Below, one piece after another: positions 1-9,252 of a stretch of 64,000 bases of DNA. The translations under genes were made by a program, and so were the position numbers. A model generated the notes under the pieces. That model was not told the origin of the DNA and did not search any database. It saw only the letters and a list, made by a program, of their open reading frames with translations. This DNA comes from Planctomycetia bacterium. Its GTDB lineage: Bacteria; Planctomycetota; Phycisphaerae; UBA1845; Fen-1342. Where the stretch lies: contig CP054190.1 in NCBI GenBank assembly GCA_015709575.1, forward strand, positions 186,001-250,000, written 5' to 3'. Position 1 is the stretch's first letter. Each line of letters begins with the position of its first letter.

Positions 1-1503
1 GAAGTAGTCGGCGCCGCTCTGCACGCTCATGCCGCCGGCGAACGCGGCGGTGTTTCCGTAGAGCGTGCAGTTGCGCATCTCGCCCTCGACGTTCGCGCCG
101 AAGAACTGCACCGCGCCGCCCGAGCCGGACTGCGAGGTGTTCTTGGTGAACAGGCAGTTCACCAGGCGGGTGTGGCCGGCGGTGGAGTTGATCGCGCCGC
201 CGTTGCTGCCGGCCCAGTTGCGCCGCAGGGTCGAGTTGAAGACCCACAACTGCGAGTTGCCGGTGAGGCGAATCGCACCGCCGAAGGAGCCGGCGGAATT
301 GGTGTCGAAGTCACAGAACACGAAATCCGGCAGCGACGTTCCGCCGATCCACACCGCGCCGCCTTCAAACGAGCAGTGATTCCCGCCGAACTTGCAATTG
401 CGGACCGACAGGTAGCCGTGATCGGCGATGTACATGCCGGCGCCGCGATCGTTCGGGGCGGAGCCGTTGGCGCGGCCGTTGATGATCTCGAAGCCGTCCA
501 GCCGCGTGGCGGGGGAGGTGCCGGAGGCGGTGACGACGTGGTAGACGTTGTCGAGCTGGTCGATCGGGTCGCCGATGTTGCCGTTCAGGAACGTGCGGTT
601 GACGGTCCAGTCGCGCTGCGACGGGCTGACCTCACCGCCGGCGAAGCCGCCCAGCACTTTCACGCCGCTGGGGATCGTGAAGGTGGCGTTGCGGTTGCTG
701 CCGGGCGTATAGACGCCGTCGGCCACCCAGATTTCCTGGAACTGGCTGGGAGCGCCGTTGGCCAGGCCCAGCGCCGTCTGGAGGTCTTTGAAGGCGTCGG
801 CCCACGACAACCCGGTGTTCTGCCCGGTGGCGTTGCGGTCAACGTACAGGCGGGTGGCGGTGTACTTCACGATCTGGATGCCGTTCAGGGCGGCCCGCTC
901 GTTGGCGGATCCGTTGGTGTAGGTGCGGATCTTGAGGGACATGCCGGTGGAGGGAATGTTGCAGGTGATGGCGGCGTGCGTGCGTCCCTCTTCCCACGTT
1001 CCCGGGGTGATCGGCCCGGAGGTGGAGGCGTTGGCGACGGTCGCGTTGTTGAGCAGCACCGTCGAGGCGAGGTTGTACGAGTACTCGACGCCGCCGTCGA
1101 AGTACTTGGCCGACGCGGGCGGCAGCGACATGTACATGTAGATGCGGTAGATGCCCGGCGAGAGGCCGGTGATCGTGTATTCCGACTGGCTCGACGGTAG
1201 TGAAATGAGGTCGTAGTCACCCATCAGGGCGTTGAACTCGCCGCTGCCGATGGGCGTGTTTGCCGCCGAGTGGCCCGCCCGGGCGATCGAACAGCCGTTG
1301 GTGACACCGTCCAGCCCGACCAGCGACACGCTGCCGCTGGCTGCGGCAATCACGTTATTCCACATTCCGATCTGCCCGGCGGCTGCGCCGTAGCTCCAGA
1401 GCGGTGTGAGGTTGCCGTTGCGGTTGATGTCGATGTTCATGGATTGTGCCGCGGCGACCGCCGTGGTCAGCAGTGCCGCACAAACGCCTAGAAACCGATG
1501 CAT
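1..1503 (-). CDS. Secreted right-handed beta-helix repeat protein (partial, C-terminus off the left edge)
   Basis: The reading frame is open from an ATG at 1503 to the window edge, giving 501 codons and no stop, so the C-terminus is missing. The start follows an AAAGGA ribosome site. The first ~19 residues form a signal peptide (MHRFLGVCAALLTTAVAAAQ). Residues ~20-210 form an N-terminal region of unknown fold. From ~215 there is a 'RLYVDRNATGQNTG..W..AF.DLQ.AL' segment, followed by repeating units such as 'GGAVWIGG', 'FGGAIRLTGN', 'NGGAINS' and 'SGGAVQFFG', which are rungs of a pectate-lyase-like/polymorphic-outer-membrane-type parallel beta-helix. Such proteins are large secreted surface proteins in planctomycetes. 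Whether this one has a C-terminal dockerin or anchor cannot be seen here. A carbohydrate-binding or lyase role is possible but unproven. Confidence 0.8.
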   Translation of the reverse strand, partial: MHRFLGVCAALLTTAVAAAQSMNIDINRNGNLTPLWSYGAAAGQIGMWNNVIAAASGSVSLVGLDGVTNGCSIARAGHSAANTPIGSGEFNALMGDYDLISLPSSQSEYTITGLSPGIYRIYMYMSLPPASAKYFDGGVEYSYNLASTVLLNNATVANASTSGPITPGTWEEGRTHAAITCNIPSTGMSLKIRTYTNGSANERAALNGIQIVKYTATRLYVDRNATGQNTGLSWADAFKDLQTALGLANGAPSQFQEIWVADGVYTPGSNRNATFTIPSGVKVLGGFAGGEVSPSQRDWTVNRTFLNGNIGDPIDQLDNVYHVVTASGTSPATRLDGFEIINGRANGSAPNDRGAGMYIADHGYLSVRNCKFGGNHCSFEGGAVWIGGTSLPDFVFCDFDTNSAGSFGGAIRLTGNSQLWVFNSTLRRNWAGSNGGAINSTAGHTRLVNCLFTKNTSQSGSGGAVQFFGANVEGEMRNCTLYGNTAAFAGGMSVQSGADYF

Positions 1504-1777
1504 GTTCGTGTCCTTTCGCGTGTGAATGCCCGTGATTTCCTGCGGCGACCGCTCGCCGGGTTCGATCCTTCCCGATTTCGGCCGCCGCCCGGTCGCCCGC
1601 CCGCCAGGGTGGCGGTTCGGACGATCCAGCGCCCGAACACCCCCCTACACACGCTTGGCCGGGGCACCCCTTGGAAAAACCGGGCCGATTTGGGCCGGCG
1701 GCCACTGCCGGTTTTCGGACACCGGGGCGAACCGTCGGCGGTACACTCGATGTTCACCACCGGGGACAGGACGTGTC

Positions 1778-2350
1778 GTGAGCGACCCGCGACTGGAAAC
1801 CACCCGCCTGCTCGTCGATGCCGGCCGCGGCGATCCGCAGGCGGCCGCGCGGCTGCTGCCGGTGGTGTACGACGAGCTGCGGGCGCTGGCGTCACGCTAC
1901 TTCAACCGGCAGCGCTCCGACCACACGCTTCAGCCGACGGCGCTGGTTCACGAGGCATTCGTCAAGCTGGTCGGCGCGAGCGGCGCAGAGTGGAAGGATC
2001 GCGCGCACTTTTTCGCGGTGGCGGCGACCGCCATGCGCCAGATCCTGGTGAACCACGCCCGGGCGCGCAACGCCGCCAAGCGGCACGGCCGCCGGGCGCG
2101 GCTCTCGATCGCCGAGCTGCCGATCGCGGACGGTGCGGCCGGCTTTGACCCGATCGTGATCGACGCCGCGCTGAACAAGCTGGCGGAGCTGGACGCGCGC
2201 AAGGCGCGGGTGGTGGAGCTGCGCTTTTTCGCGGGGCTGGCGGTGGAGGAAGTGGCGGAGGTGCTGGGCGTCTCGCGCAGCACGATCGAGGCGGACTGGC
2301 GGTTGGCGCGGGCCTGGTTGTCGAAGGAGCTGGCGGAGGCGGCCCCGTGA
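1778..2350 (+). CDS. ECF-type RNA polymerase sigma factor, TIGR02999-like
   Basis: The protein has 190 residues from a GTG start at 1778, chosen because GGACAGGA lies just upstream; the frame is open further upstream without family-like sequence. It has sigma-70 region 2 (residues ~15-95, including 'LVHEAFVKLVG' and a basic 'NHARARNAAKRHGRR') and region 4 near the end ('ARKARVVELRFFAGLAVEEVAEVLGVS' type helix-turn-helix, split here by its Ala-rich helix). This domain order and the 'HTLQPTALVHEAFVKL' style match the ECF subfamily common in planctomycetes and acidobacteria. Its stop codon overlaps the GTG of the downstream Ser/Thr kinase by four bases, so the two are probably translationally coupled. 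It likely directs core polymerase to specific promoters; no anti-sigma gene is visible, and control through the kinase is an inference from position. Confidence 0.92.
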   Translation: MSDPRLETTRLLVDAGRGDPQAAARLLPVVYDELRALASRYFNRQRSDHTLQPTALVHEAFVKLVGASGAEWKDRAHFFAVAATAMRQILVNHARARNAAKRHGRRARLSIAELPIADGAAGFDPIVIDAALNKLAELDARKARVVELRFFAGLAVEEVAEVLGVSRSTIEADWRLARAWLSKELAEAAP

Positions 2351-5300
2351 CGCCGGAGCGATTCGGCCGGATCGACGAGCTGTTTCAGGCGGTTCGCCGA
2401 CTGCCGGGGGTGGAGCGCTCGGCCTATCTCCATGACCGCTGCGGACCGGATGTCGAACTGCGGGCGGAGGTGGAGGCGCTGCTGGCGCACGACTCCGAGC
2501 CACAGGACTGCCTGCGCACGCCGGCGCTGGGGGCGGCGCTTCAGTGGCTCAGCGGGCGCACCGTTGCGGGCGGAGACGGCACGGCGCCGCTGCCGGCCGC
2601 GATTGGGCGGTATCGCATCCTGGAGGTGATCGGAGAGGGCGGCTTCGGCGTGGTCTATCGCGCCGAGCAGGAAAATCCGCGCCGCACGGTGGCGGTGAAG
2701 GTCATCAAGCCGCACCTGGCGACGCCGTCGATGCTGCGGCGCTTCGAGCACGAGGCGCAGTTGCTGGGGCGGCTGCAACATCCGGGCATTGCGCAGATCT
2801 ACGAGGCGGGGGTGGTGGAGCGGCCCGGCGCGCCAGAGGCGCGACTGGCGTACTTCGCGATGGAGTATGTGGAGGGCGCGCGGCTCGATCATTATGTCCG
2901 TCGGCGGTCTCTCGCGCCGCCGGACGTGCTGCGGCTGATGGCGGCGGTGTGCGACGCCGTGCAGTACGCCCATCAGCGCGGCGTGATTCACCGCGATCTC
3001 AAGCCCGGGAACGTGATGGTGGCGGAGGCCGACCCGCAGAGCGACGCGCATCGCTCCGGCTCGGCCCGCGGCACGCCCGCGTGGTCCGGCCCGACGCCGA
3101 AGATCCTGGACTTCGGTGTCGCGCGAACGACCGACGCCGATCCGCAGATTACCACCATGGGCACCAGCGTCGGCCAACTGGTCGGCACGCTGCCGTACAT
3201 GAGTCCGGAGCAGGTGCTGGGCGACCCCGGCGAAATCGACACGCGCAGCGACGTCTATGCGCTGGGCGTCATGATCTATGAGCTGCTGGCCGGCCGCCTG
3301 CCGCTGGATTTTCGCGGTTGCTCGATGGTCGAGGCGGCCCGGCGGATCCGCGAGGAGCAGCCGACCCGGCTGGGGGGCGTGCGCCGCGACCTGCGCGGCG
3401 AGATCGAGATCATCGTCGCCAAGGCGATGGAGAAGGATCGCGGGCGGCGCTACGCCGGGGCGGGCGAACTGGCAGCCGACCTGCGGCGTGCCGTCGCGGG
3501 CGAGCCGATCGAGGCGCGGCGCGATTCGGCGTTGTACGTATTGCGAAAAACGCTGCGGCGCTATCGCGGGGCGGTGCTGGCCGCGGGCGCGACGGTCGCG
3601 CTGCTGGCGGCCTTCGGCGTGCATGCCGCCCGCCAGGCGGCGGCCAACCTCGATCTTGCGGCGCGCGAGTCGCTTGCCCGCGGCGCCGCCGTCAGCTCGC
3701 TACGCGACGCCGAGATCGCCCAGCGCCGCGCGGAAGAGCAGCTCACCATCAGCAACATCGAGCGCGGGCGGCTGCTGGCGGCCGGCGGTAATGCCGCTGC
3801 GGGAGAGTCGCTGCTGTGGCGTGAGCTGCTGCGCGACCCCACCTCGACGCACGCGCGCTGGGCGCTGTGGGAGCTGTATCAGCGGCACCCGGTGCGGGCG
3901 CGATTCGCGGCGCACAAAGCCCCGATCTACGTCATGCGGCTTTCCCCGGACGGCGAGCGGCTGTTCACCGGCGCGGCGGACGGGCGGCTGCGGGCGTGGT
4001 CAGTACCCTCCGGCAGGCTGCTGGCGGATGCCCAGGCCGCCCCGGACGGATTGCGCGATGCGGTCGTGCTGTCGGGGGGCGACGCGCTGGCGGTCGCCAC
4101 ACGCGGCGGCGAGCTGTTGATCTGGGATGTCGCGACGTGGACGGCGCGTTTTCGGTTGCGACTGGCGGAAGGGGCACTGCTCAGCGTGTCGGCCACGCCG
4201 GATGAGTCGTTGCTGATCTGCGCCGCCGACGGGGATCGGCTGATCGCGGTCGATCCGCGCGAGGGGGTGATCCGCTTCGACGTGCCGTCGATCACCACGG
4301 GCCTTCAGGACGCGGCCGTGCTCTCGGCGGAGCATGTCGTCACGGTCGCCAATGATCGCACCGTTCGCACCTGGCGCATCCGCCCGGACGAAGCCGGGCG
4401 GCCGGCGGGGCTTGATCCGCTGCGGGCGCTGCCCGGCGAGCGGCGGGCGGTGTCGATGATCGCGGTTTCAGCCGATCGCACGCGCTTCGCGACGGCCGGA
4501 CGCGACGCAGTCGTGACTGTCTGGGACGCCGCCACCGGCGATGCGCTGCTGCGGCTGGAGTCGCCGCGCGACACGGTTCGGGCGATCGGCTTTTCTCCGG
4601 ATGGGCGCGTGCTGGGCATGGCCGCATGGTGGACGGTCTGGCTGTGGGACACCACCAGCGGTCAGCTCATTCGCAGCATTCCGGCCCATACGGGGACGAC
4701 ACGCTTCTGCATTGCGCCCGACGGCCGGATGATCACCGCCGGCGAGTTGGTGGTGCGCGTCTGGGACGGCGAGGGCGCGGGCCCGTTCTCCGCGATTGAG
4801 CTGAACGACACCGGCGTCACGGGGGTGGACGTGGGCGGCATGGGCCAGGTGATCTGGACCGCCAGCACCGACGACCGCATCCGCGCGTGGGATGCGCAGA
4901 CGCTGGAGCGCGTGCTGACGTTCGGGATGGGCGGCAGCGCCTTGCGCGTGCGCGCGTCGCCGGACGGGCGGCGCCTGCTGGTGTCCACGCGCGCCAGAGA
5001 GTTTTTCCTGTTCGACACGGCCGATTACTCCGTCGTGACATGGCAGCGGCTGTTTTCGGGGATGGGGCGCGGGGCGAGCCAGGACTTCAGCTCGGAGGGC
5101 GGGCTGATGCTATCCGCGCGCCCGGGGGCACGGCTGGCGATCGGCCCCACCGAGGACGGCCGCACGTTCTGCCAGACCTTACCCGGCGCGATCGACATTT
5201 TCGCCGCCGTCCTTTCTCCCGACGGCCGGATGTTTGCCAGCGCGGCGCGCGAGCCGCTGGTGCGGCTGTACGACGCCCGGACCTGCGAGGAGCTGGGGCG

Positions 5301-5904
5301 CATCCCGCTCGCCCGCGGCACCCAGGCCTGGGCGATTGCGTTCAGCCCGGACTCATCCCTGCTGGCGATCGGACTGTGGGATCCGGTGATCGAGGTGTGG
5401 GACTGGCGCGACTGCCGATTGGTGGCCGTGCTGGAGGGCCATACGGAGACCATCGCCGACCTGACGTTTTCGCCGAACGGTGCGGAGCTGGTGAGCGCCA
5501 GCGGGGACGGCCTGGTGAAGGTCTGGGATCCGCGCCGCGGGCTGTGCCTGCTGACGCTCGATGCGCGCCGCGGCCGGGCGGAGGCGCTGCGGTTTATCCC
5601 CGATCCGGCGGAGGCGGTCGGAATAGCGGTTGACACGGGCGCCCGACGGATCGGCGCTGCGAGCAGCGACGGGGATCAAAGGCCGGCGGCCGGCGGCTTG
5701 TTGCAGACGCCGGCGCCGCGACGTCCGGGCGGATATCGGCTGTTCGTCGGCTACGGCGAGGGAGGTGGGGTTTGGAACCTGGGGTACTACGACCGCCACA
5801 TCGCGGGAAACGCGGTGGAGCAGGCGCGGCTGCTGGCGGGCGGTGCGGAGGAATCGGCGCTTCTTCGGGAAGCGGCGGCGACGATCCGGTCGTGGGCGGA
5901 TTGA
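2347..5904 (+). CDS. Transmembrane serine/threonine protein kinase with C-terminal WD40 repeats
   Basis: The protein has 1185 residues and starts at a GTG that overlaps the sigma-factor stop (GTGA). Residues ~85-370 form a Hanks-type kinase: glycine loop GEGGFGVV at ~97-104, VAVK lysine K118, catalytic HRDLKPGN from H215, DFG at D255 and 'MSPEQ' in the activation segment. An insert of about 25 residues rich in Ser, Gly and Pro separates the catalytic loop from DFG. A hydrophobic segment at ~405-425 is the likely single membrane span. From ~520 to ~1120 are repeated 'SPDG..L.....DG.+.VWD' WD40 units forming one or two beta-propellers, probably outside the cytoplasm. The layout matches planctomycete kinases paired with ECF sigma factors. 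It may sense a partner through the propeller and phosphorylate the sigma factor or another target; that link is inferred. Confidence 0.93.
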   Translation: MTPERFGRIDELFQAVRRLPGVERSAYLHDRCGPDVELRAEVEALLAHDSEPQDCLRTPALGAALQWLSGRTVAGGDGTAPLPAAIGRYRILEVIGEGGFGVVYRAEQENPRRTVAVKVIKPHLATPSMLRRFEHEAQLLGRLQHPGIAQIYEAGVVERPGAPEARLAYFAMEYVEGARLDHYVRRRSLAPPDVLRLMAAVCDAVQYAHQRGVIHRDLKPGNVMVAEADPQSDAHRSGSARGTPAWSGPTPKILDFGVARTTDADPQITTMGTSVGQLVGTLPYMSPEQVLGDPGEIDTRSDVYALGVMIYELLAGRLPLDFRGCSMVEAARRIREEQPTRLGGVRRDLRGEIEIIVAKAMEKDRGRRYAGAGELAADLRRAVAGEPIEARRDSALYVLRKTLRRYRGAVLAAGATVALLAAFGVHAARQAAANLDLAARESLARGAAVSSLRDAEIAQRRAEEQLTISNIERGRLLAAGGNAAAGESLLWRELLRDPTSTHARWALWELYQRHPVRARFAAHKAPIYVMRLSPDGERLFTGAADGRLRAWSVPSGRLLADAQAAPDGLRDAVVLSGGDALAVATRGGELLIWDVATWTARFRLRLAEGALLSVSATPDESLLICAADGDRLIAVDPREGVIRFDVPSITTGLQDAAVLSAEHVVTVANDRTVRTWRIRPDEAGRPAGLDPLRALPGERRAVSMIAVSADRTRFATAGRDAVVTVWDAATGDALLRLESPRDTVRAIGFSPDGRVLGMAAWWTVWLWDTTSGQLIRSIPAHTGTTRFCIAPDGRMITAGELVVRVWDGEGAGPFSAIELNDTGVTGVDVGGMGQVIWTASTDDRIRAWDAQTLERVLTFGMGGSALRVRASPDGRRLLVSTRAREFFLFDTADYSVVTWQRLFSGMGRGASQDFSSEGGLMLSARPGARLAIGPTEDGRTFCQTLPGAIDIFAAVLSPDGRMFASAAREPLVRLYDARTCEELGRIPLARGTQAWAIAFSPDSSLLAIGLWDPVIEVWDWRDCRLVAVLEGHTETIADLTFSPNGAELVSASGDGLVKVWDPRRGLCLLTLDARRGRAEALRFIPDPAEAVGIAVDTGARRIGAASSDGDQRPAAGGLLQTPAPRRPGGYRLFVGYGEGGGVWNLGYYDRHIAGNAVEQARLLAGGAEESALLREAAATIRSWAD

Positions 5905-5959
5905 GCGGTCCTCGAAGACCCGGGTTGCACACGCCGCACGCCGCGCGGATCATTGCGAC

Positions 5960-7819
5960 ATGAACCAGCGCAGCTCAGGGAGGGCAGGAGTCCCCGGTGG
6001 TCACGCGGCCCGCGCCTCTCGCGTCGCGGCGCTGACATTCGGCGCTGCCATCGTGCTTGCTGGGGTCGGCGCGAACGGCTGCGCCGAGTCGCCTGCGGGA
6101 GACTCGGCAGCGCGGGCGGCCGGCGCCTCGCCGATCCTCGTGCGGCTCGGGCAGACTTACCCCGATTGCCGGGCCGGACGGTTTCTGGTGCTGGCCGATT
6201 TCGAGACGCCCGATCAACCTCAGATGTTCCACATTCTTCGTCCCGGCGAGCAGCCGCCTGCCGGGCGCGAGGCGTCGCTCTCGATTCTTCGAAATCGCCG
6301 CGAAACCGGCGCGGGCGGCCTGCAGGCCTCGCTGCGCAGCGCCGATGAGCAACTGGTCTTTGATGGCGCGCTCGGCGACAAGCGCTCCCTCGTTCGCGAC
6401 TGGACCGGGCAACACCTGCTGCTGATGAGCGCCTGGGGGCCGGAGGGCGGCGCGCCGCTGTCGGTGTCCGTGCAATCCGGAACGGCCGATCCCGCGGTGT
6501 GGCGCGCCACGCTGCCGCTGCGGCCCGGGTGGAACACGCTGCGGATCGACCTGGACGAATTGGCGCACGTCGTGGACCTGTCCGACGTGCGGCGGATTAC
6601 CTGGTCCTGTCCGGCCGGGCCGCTCGATCTGTACCTCGACGACCTGATCGTCACCGACAACACGCTTTTCGAGCGCGGCCAGGGCGCCGCCGCGGGTGAC
6701 CTGGTGCTGTTTTCGCGCGGCCGGCGGCTGGTGTGCGGGGCGAACGAGCGCTTTCAGGTGGCGCTGCGCGAGGGCGCGATCTGCGGGATTTTCGCCGAGG
6801 CGGGACAGGCACTCGCGCCGCCGGGTGGCGGCGGGCCGTTCATCGTGCCGCTGCCGGACGGCTGGACGGCGCTGCGCGAGCGCCCGCCCGCGCCCGATGA
6901 TCCGCGCCTGTTTGAGGCCTGGGGCGCCGCCATCCAGGGATCGCAGGGCGTGGTGGAATCGACCGCGGCGCGAGCCATCCTGCAGGGCGCGCGGCACTTC
7001 GGTGATGCGACGGGCGATCGAGGCGCGGCAGTGGAGCACGGCGCGAATGGTCGCGCCGCCGTGTCGCGCGTGCGGCTGACGGTCTACGCCGACGGCCGGG
7101 TGTTCGTCCGCCTGCGGGTGGATCCTGGCGAGCGCCCGTGGCTCGCCGCACGCGTCGGCTACGCGCTGCTCGTGGACCAGCGCAGCGGACTGCGGCCCAT
7201 GGTGGTCGGGGCCGGTGCTGCTGATGCGCCGCGATGTGTGCACTTCGCCCGACCCGGCCGCGATCGCGGCGACCTGCTGTGGATCCCGCATCTTCCGTCG
7301 GACGCGGCGCAGCGCCTCGACCTGGAGTCGATCGACGAGCGCGAGGCGGCCGTGCTGATCGGCGACCGCGAGGCGCGCGGCGCGATCGAGTCGGCGCACC
7401 TGCTGGTGCTCTGGCCGCACGATCTCGACGGCGGGCCGGAGGGGGCGTCGTTTGCCGCGGATTACCAGGCGCCGGCGCGGCTGGAAGTCACCACCGGGGC
7501 GCTTCGCCTGGACGTGGACGGTGATTTGAACGCCGACGGATACAACGAGAGCGAAGGTTGTCATGAGCTGGAGCTGGCCGGGCATGTCGCCCGCTGGCGC
7601 TACGATCCGGGCGGGCGGCTGCGCCATCGGCCGATGTTCCGGGTGCATGGAACGGCCGGGCGGCCGGCCTGGGTCTACGGTGACGGCCGGATCATTCCGG
7701 AGCAGTGGCGCGACGCATCTGACACGCTGATGTTCTCGCTGCCGCGGGTGCGCGACGGTGTGCTGCGGATCGAGGTCAATTGCGGCGAGAATCGCCGAGC
7801 GGCGTCGGGCGGGGCATGA
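5960..7819 (+). CDS. Large planctomycete-type lipoprotein of unknown function
   Basis: The gene encodes 619 residues from an ATG at 5960, 55 bases after the kinase. The N-terminus has a basic stretch, a hydrophobic core ([17 protein letters not shown]) and a Cys that fits an imperfect lipobox, so a lipid anchor is likely. The segment '[14 protein letters not shown]' with the following ~180 residues resembles a galactose-binding-like beta-sandwich, with '[11 protein letters not shown]' and 'LYLDDLIV' strands typical of that fold. Near residues 520-550 is a polar '[16 protein letters not shown]' stretch that looks like a Ca-binding loop. I do not recognise an enzyme family. Position suggests co-transcription with the sigma/kinase pair, but functional connection is not shown. 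An in-frame extension upstream lacks any signal-like sequence, so the ATG at 5960 is preferred. Confidence 0.75.
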   Translation: MNQRSSGRAGVPGGHAARASRVAALTFGAAIVLAGVGANGCAESPAGDSAARAAGASPILVRLGQTYPDCRAGRFLVLADFETPDQPQMFHILRPGEQPPAGREASLSILRNRRETGAGGLQASLRSADEQLVFDGALGDKRSLVRDWTGQHLLLMSAWGPEGGAPLSVSVQSGTADPAVWRATLPLRPGWNTLRIDLDELAHVVDLSDVRRITWSCPAGPLDLYLDDLIVTDNTLFERGQGAAAGDLVLFSRGRRLVCGANERFQVALREGAICGIFAEAGQALAPPGGGGPFIVPLPDGWTALRERPPAPDDPRLFEAWGAAIQGSQGVVESTAARAILQGARHFGDATGDRGAAVEHGANGRAAVSRVRLTVYADGRVFVRLRVDPGERPWLAARVGYALLVDQRSGLRPMVVGAGAADAPRCVHFARPGRDRGDLLWIPHLPSDAAQRLDLESIDEREAAVLIGDREARGAIESAHLLVLWPHDLDGGPEGASFAADYQAPARLEVTTGALRLDVDGDLNADGYNESEGCHELELAGHVARWRYDPGGRLRHRPMFRVHGTAGRPAWVYGDGRIIPEQWRDASDTLMFSLPRVRDGVLRIEVNCGENRRAASGGA

Positions 7820-7827
7820 ATCAGGCC

Positions 7828-7881
7828 CCGGCCGGGCGGGCCGGGCGGGCCGGGCGGCCGCGGCCGCGGCCGGCGGTGTTA
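7828..7881. repeat. GC-only low-complexity tract upstream of nuoC
   Basis: After the preceding stop codon the DNA has near-perfect tandem copies of GGGCCGGGC, followed by alternating GGCCGC units. It contains almost no A or T for about 45 bases. Such tracts can form stable structures and are prone to slippage. No function is evident beyond separating the two genes. Confidence 0.6.
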
Positions 7882-7885
7882 CAAT
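7880..7885 (+). promoter_or_regulatory. Candidate -10 box (TACAAT) upstream of nuoC
   Basis: A TACAAT hexamer sits in an otherwise GC-only region about 94 bases before the nuoC start. No -35 hexamer can be seen because the upstream DNA is a GC tract. It matches the TANNNT boxes seen before other genes in this window. Confidence 0.3.
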
Positions 7886-7979
7886 CCGGGCCGGTTGCTC
7901 CCGAGCGGTGCGGATCGCCGGGGAGCCTTGTCTGTTGAAATGGGTCGCGCCGTCCCGCCGCGGCGCAGCAGGGGTTGCC

Positions 7980-8513
7980 ATGGCTGTCAGTGACGCGATC
8001 GCCGCGCTTCAGACCCGCTTTCCCGATCACGGCTACCAGCCGCAGCCGCTGCTCGCGCGGATGGACGGCAGCGCCGGCGATCAGCTCTGGGTTCGCGTCC
8101 AGCCGGCGCACCTGCTGGCGGTCGGTCGGTTTCTTCGCGATGACCCGCGCTGCGCATTCGAGCAGCTCTCCGACGTGACCTGCGTGGACTACCTGAACTT
8201 TCCCGACGCCGAGGATCGCTTTGGCGTGATCTACAACCTGCTGAGCATCTCGCTGAATCACCGCCTGTTTCTCAAGGTGTTCGTCAACGACCCGGATCCG
8301 CGCGTGCCTTCGGTCTGGCCGATCTGGCACGGCGCGGAATGGACCGAGCGCGAGGTGTTCGACATGTTCGGCATTCGCTTCGACGACCACCCCGACCTGC
8401 GGCGCATCCTGATGCCCGAGGATTTTCAGGACCACCCGCTGCGCAAGGATTACCCGCTGCACGGCAAGGGTGAGCGCGAGGCCTTCCCGCGGCTGACGCG
8501 CGACAGCGCCTGA
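7980..8513 (+). CDS. nuoC: NADH-quinone oxidoreductase subunit C (NuoC), stand-alone
   Basis: The 177-residue protein begins at ATG 7980 after an AGGGG element. It carries the 30-kDa subunit signature near the C-terminus: '[14 protein letters not shown]' followed by '[13 protein letters not shown]' and 'HPLRKDYPL'. NuoC belongs to the peripheral arm of respiratory complex I and helps hold the iron-sulfur subunits between NADH oxidation and quinone reduction. Length is normal for an unfused NuoC. It is unusual that no other nuo gene flanks it: upstream is an unrelated lipoprotein and downstream, seven bases away, is a convergent HYExAFE gene. The other subunits must be encoded elsewhere, unless this serves a Nuo-like hydrogenase-type complex. 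Confidence 0.93.
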   Translation: MAVSDAIAALQTRFPDHGYQPQPLLARMDGSAGDQLWVRVQPAHLLAVGRFLRDDPRCAFEQLSDVTCVDYLNFPDAEDRFGVIYNLLSISLNHRLFLKVFVNDPDPRVPSVWPIWHGAEWTEREVFDMFGIRFDDHPDLRRILMPEDFQDHPLRKDYPLHGKGEREAFPRLTRDSA

Positions 8514-8519
8514 GCGCGG

Positions 8520-9029
8520 CTATCCGCGGAGCAGTTCTGACGCGGGTCGTGCCAGCCGCCGAAACGCTTCCATGGGCAGGTGCACCGTACCCCACTTGGG
8601 CGAGCGCACCCGCGCCGAGGCGGCGTACTCGTCCAGCGGGGCGGCGACGAAAACGTAGCGACGTTCGCGGAATTCGTGCACGATCTCGGCCGGCGGGTCG
8701 GCCGCCCCGTCGATCCAATAGGCAAACAGCAGCATTCCGCGAAACCCCGCACCAAATACCCGCTGCCAGCGCAACAGCCCGTCGAGATCGCCCTGCGTGG
8801 CCCAGGTCTGCCAGCCGGCCCGGCCGCGCTCGCCCCGTGGTGTCCAGCGGCGGCCCTTCACGTCGGCCAGCCAGTTCGTGCCGACCGCCGAGTAGACCAC
8901 AAAATCAAAGCTCTTGAGCGAAACGTCCCGAAATATCGACTTTCTGCCCTCATCCACCGCGACATAGGCGATCTGGCGGCGGCGCAGATAATCCTCAAAT
9001 GCGGCTTCGTAGTGGACGTGGCTCTTCAC
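8520..9029 (-). CDS. HYExAFE family protein (planctomycete-specific, nuclease-fold-like)
   Basis: The protein has 169 residues from a GTG start at 9029. It opens with KSHVHYEAAFEDYLR, which contains the HYExAFE signature after which this planctomycete protein family is named. Residues ~25-55 read 'KSFDFVVYSAVGTNWLADVKGRR', with acidic residues and a D-x-K pair spaced as in PD-(D/E)XK endonuclease-like folds. That fold assignment is my inference from the motif, and no biochemical role is known to me. A TATACT box at 9091-9086 could be its -10 element. It is convergent with nuoC, with only six bases between stop codons. The longer upstream reading frame is Arg/Pro-rich and not family-like, so the short form is preferred. 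Confidence 0.75.
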   Translation of the reverse strand: MKSHVHYEAAFEDYLRRRQIAYVAVDEGRKSIFRDVSLKSFDFVVYSAVGTNWLADVKGRRWTPRGERGRAGWQTWATQGDLDGLLRWQRVFGAGFRGMLLFAYWIDGAADPPAEIVHEFRERRYVFVAAPLDEYAASARVRSPKWGTVHLPMEAFRRLARPASELLRG

Positions 9030-9252
9030 CGGGCGCCTCCCCGAGCGTGCCCCAACAAAACCCTTCGGCCGCGACTCCGGAGGGCAGTATAGGGCGATTT
9101 TGAGCGGTTTGGGGAGGCTGTCGGGAAGTGTGTGCCGTCGCCCGATCGGCAATAATGGTCGCCGCGGGGCGTTTTCCCCCCTGAACACGAGAAACCGGCC
9201 GATCGGCCTCCGATTGACGGAGCGCGCGCGGCCCAACCTGGAGAAGCGGATC

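Noticed and set aside
1548..1580. GGTTCGATCC string resembling a tRNA T-loop upstream of the sigma factor
   Set aside because: No cloverleaf partner arms or acceptor stem can be built around it.
1948..3624. Long minus-strand reading frame opposite the kinase gene
   Set aside because: It lies fully antisense to a clear kinase, and long antisense frames are expected in GC-rich codon-biased DNA. Its protein is Arg/Gln/His-rich with no family pattern.
5975..7981. Long minus-strand frame opposite the lipoprotein gene
   Set aside because: It is Arg/His/Pro-rich and antisense to a gene with a signal peptide and recognisable beta-sandwich strands.
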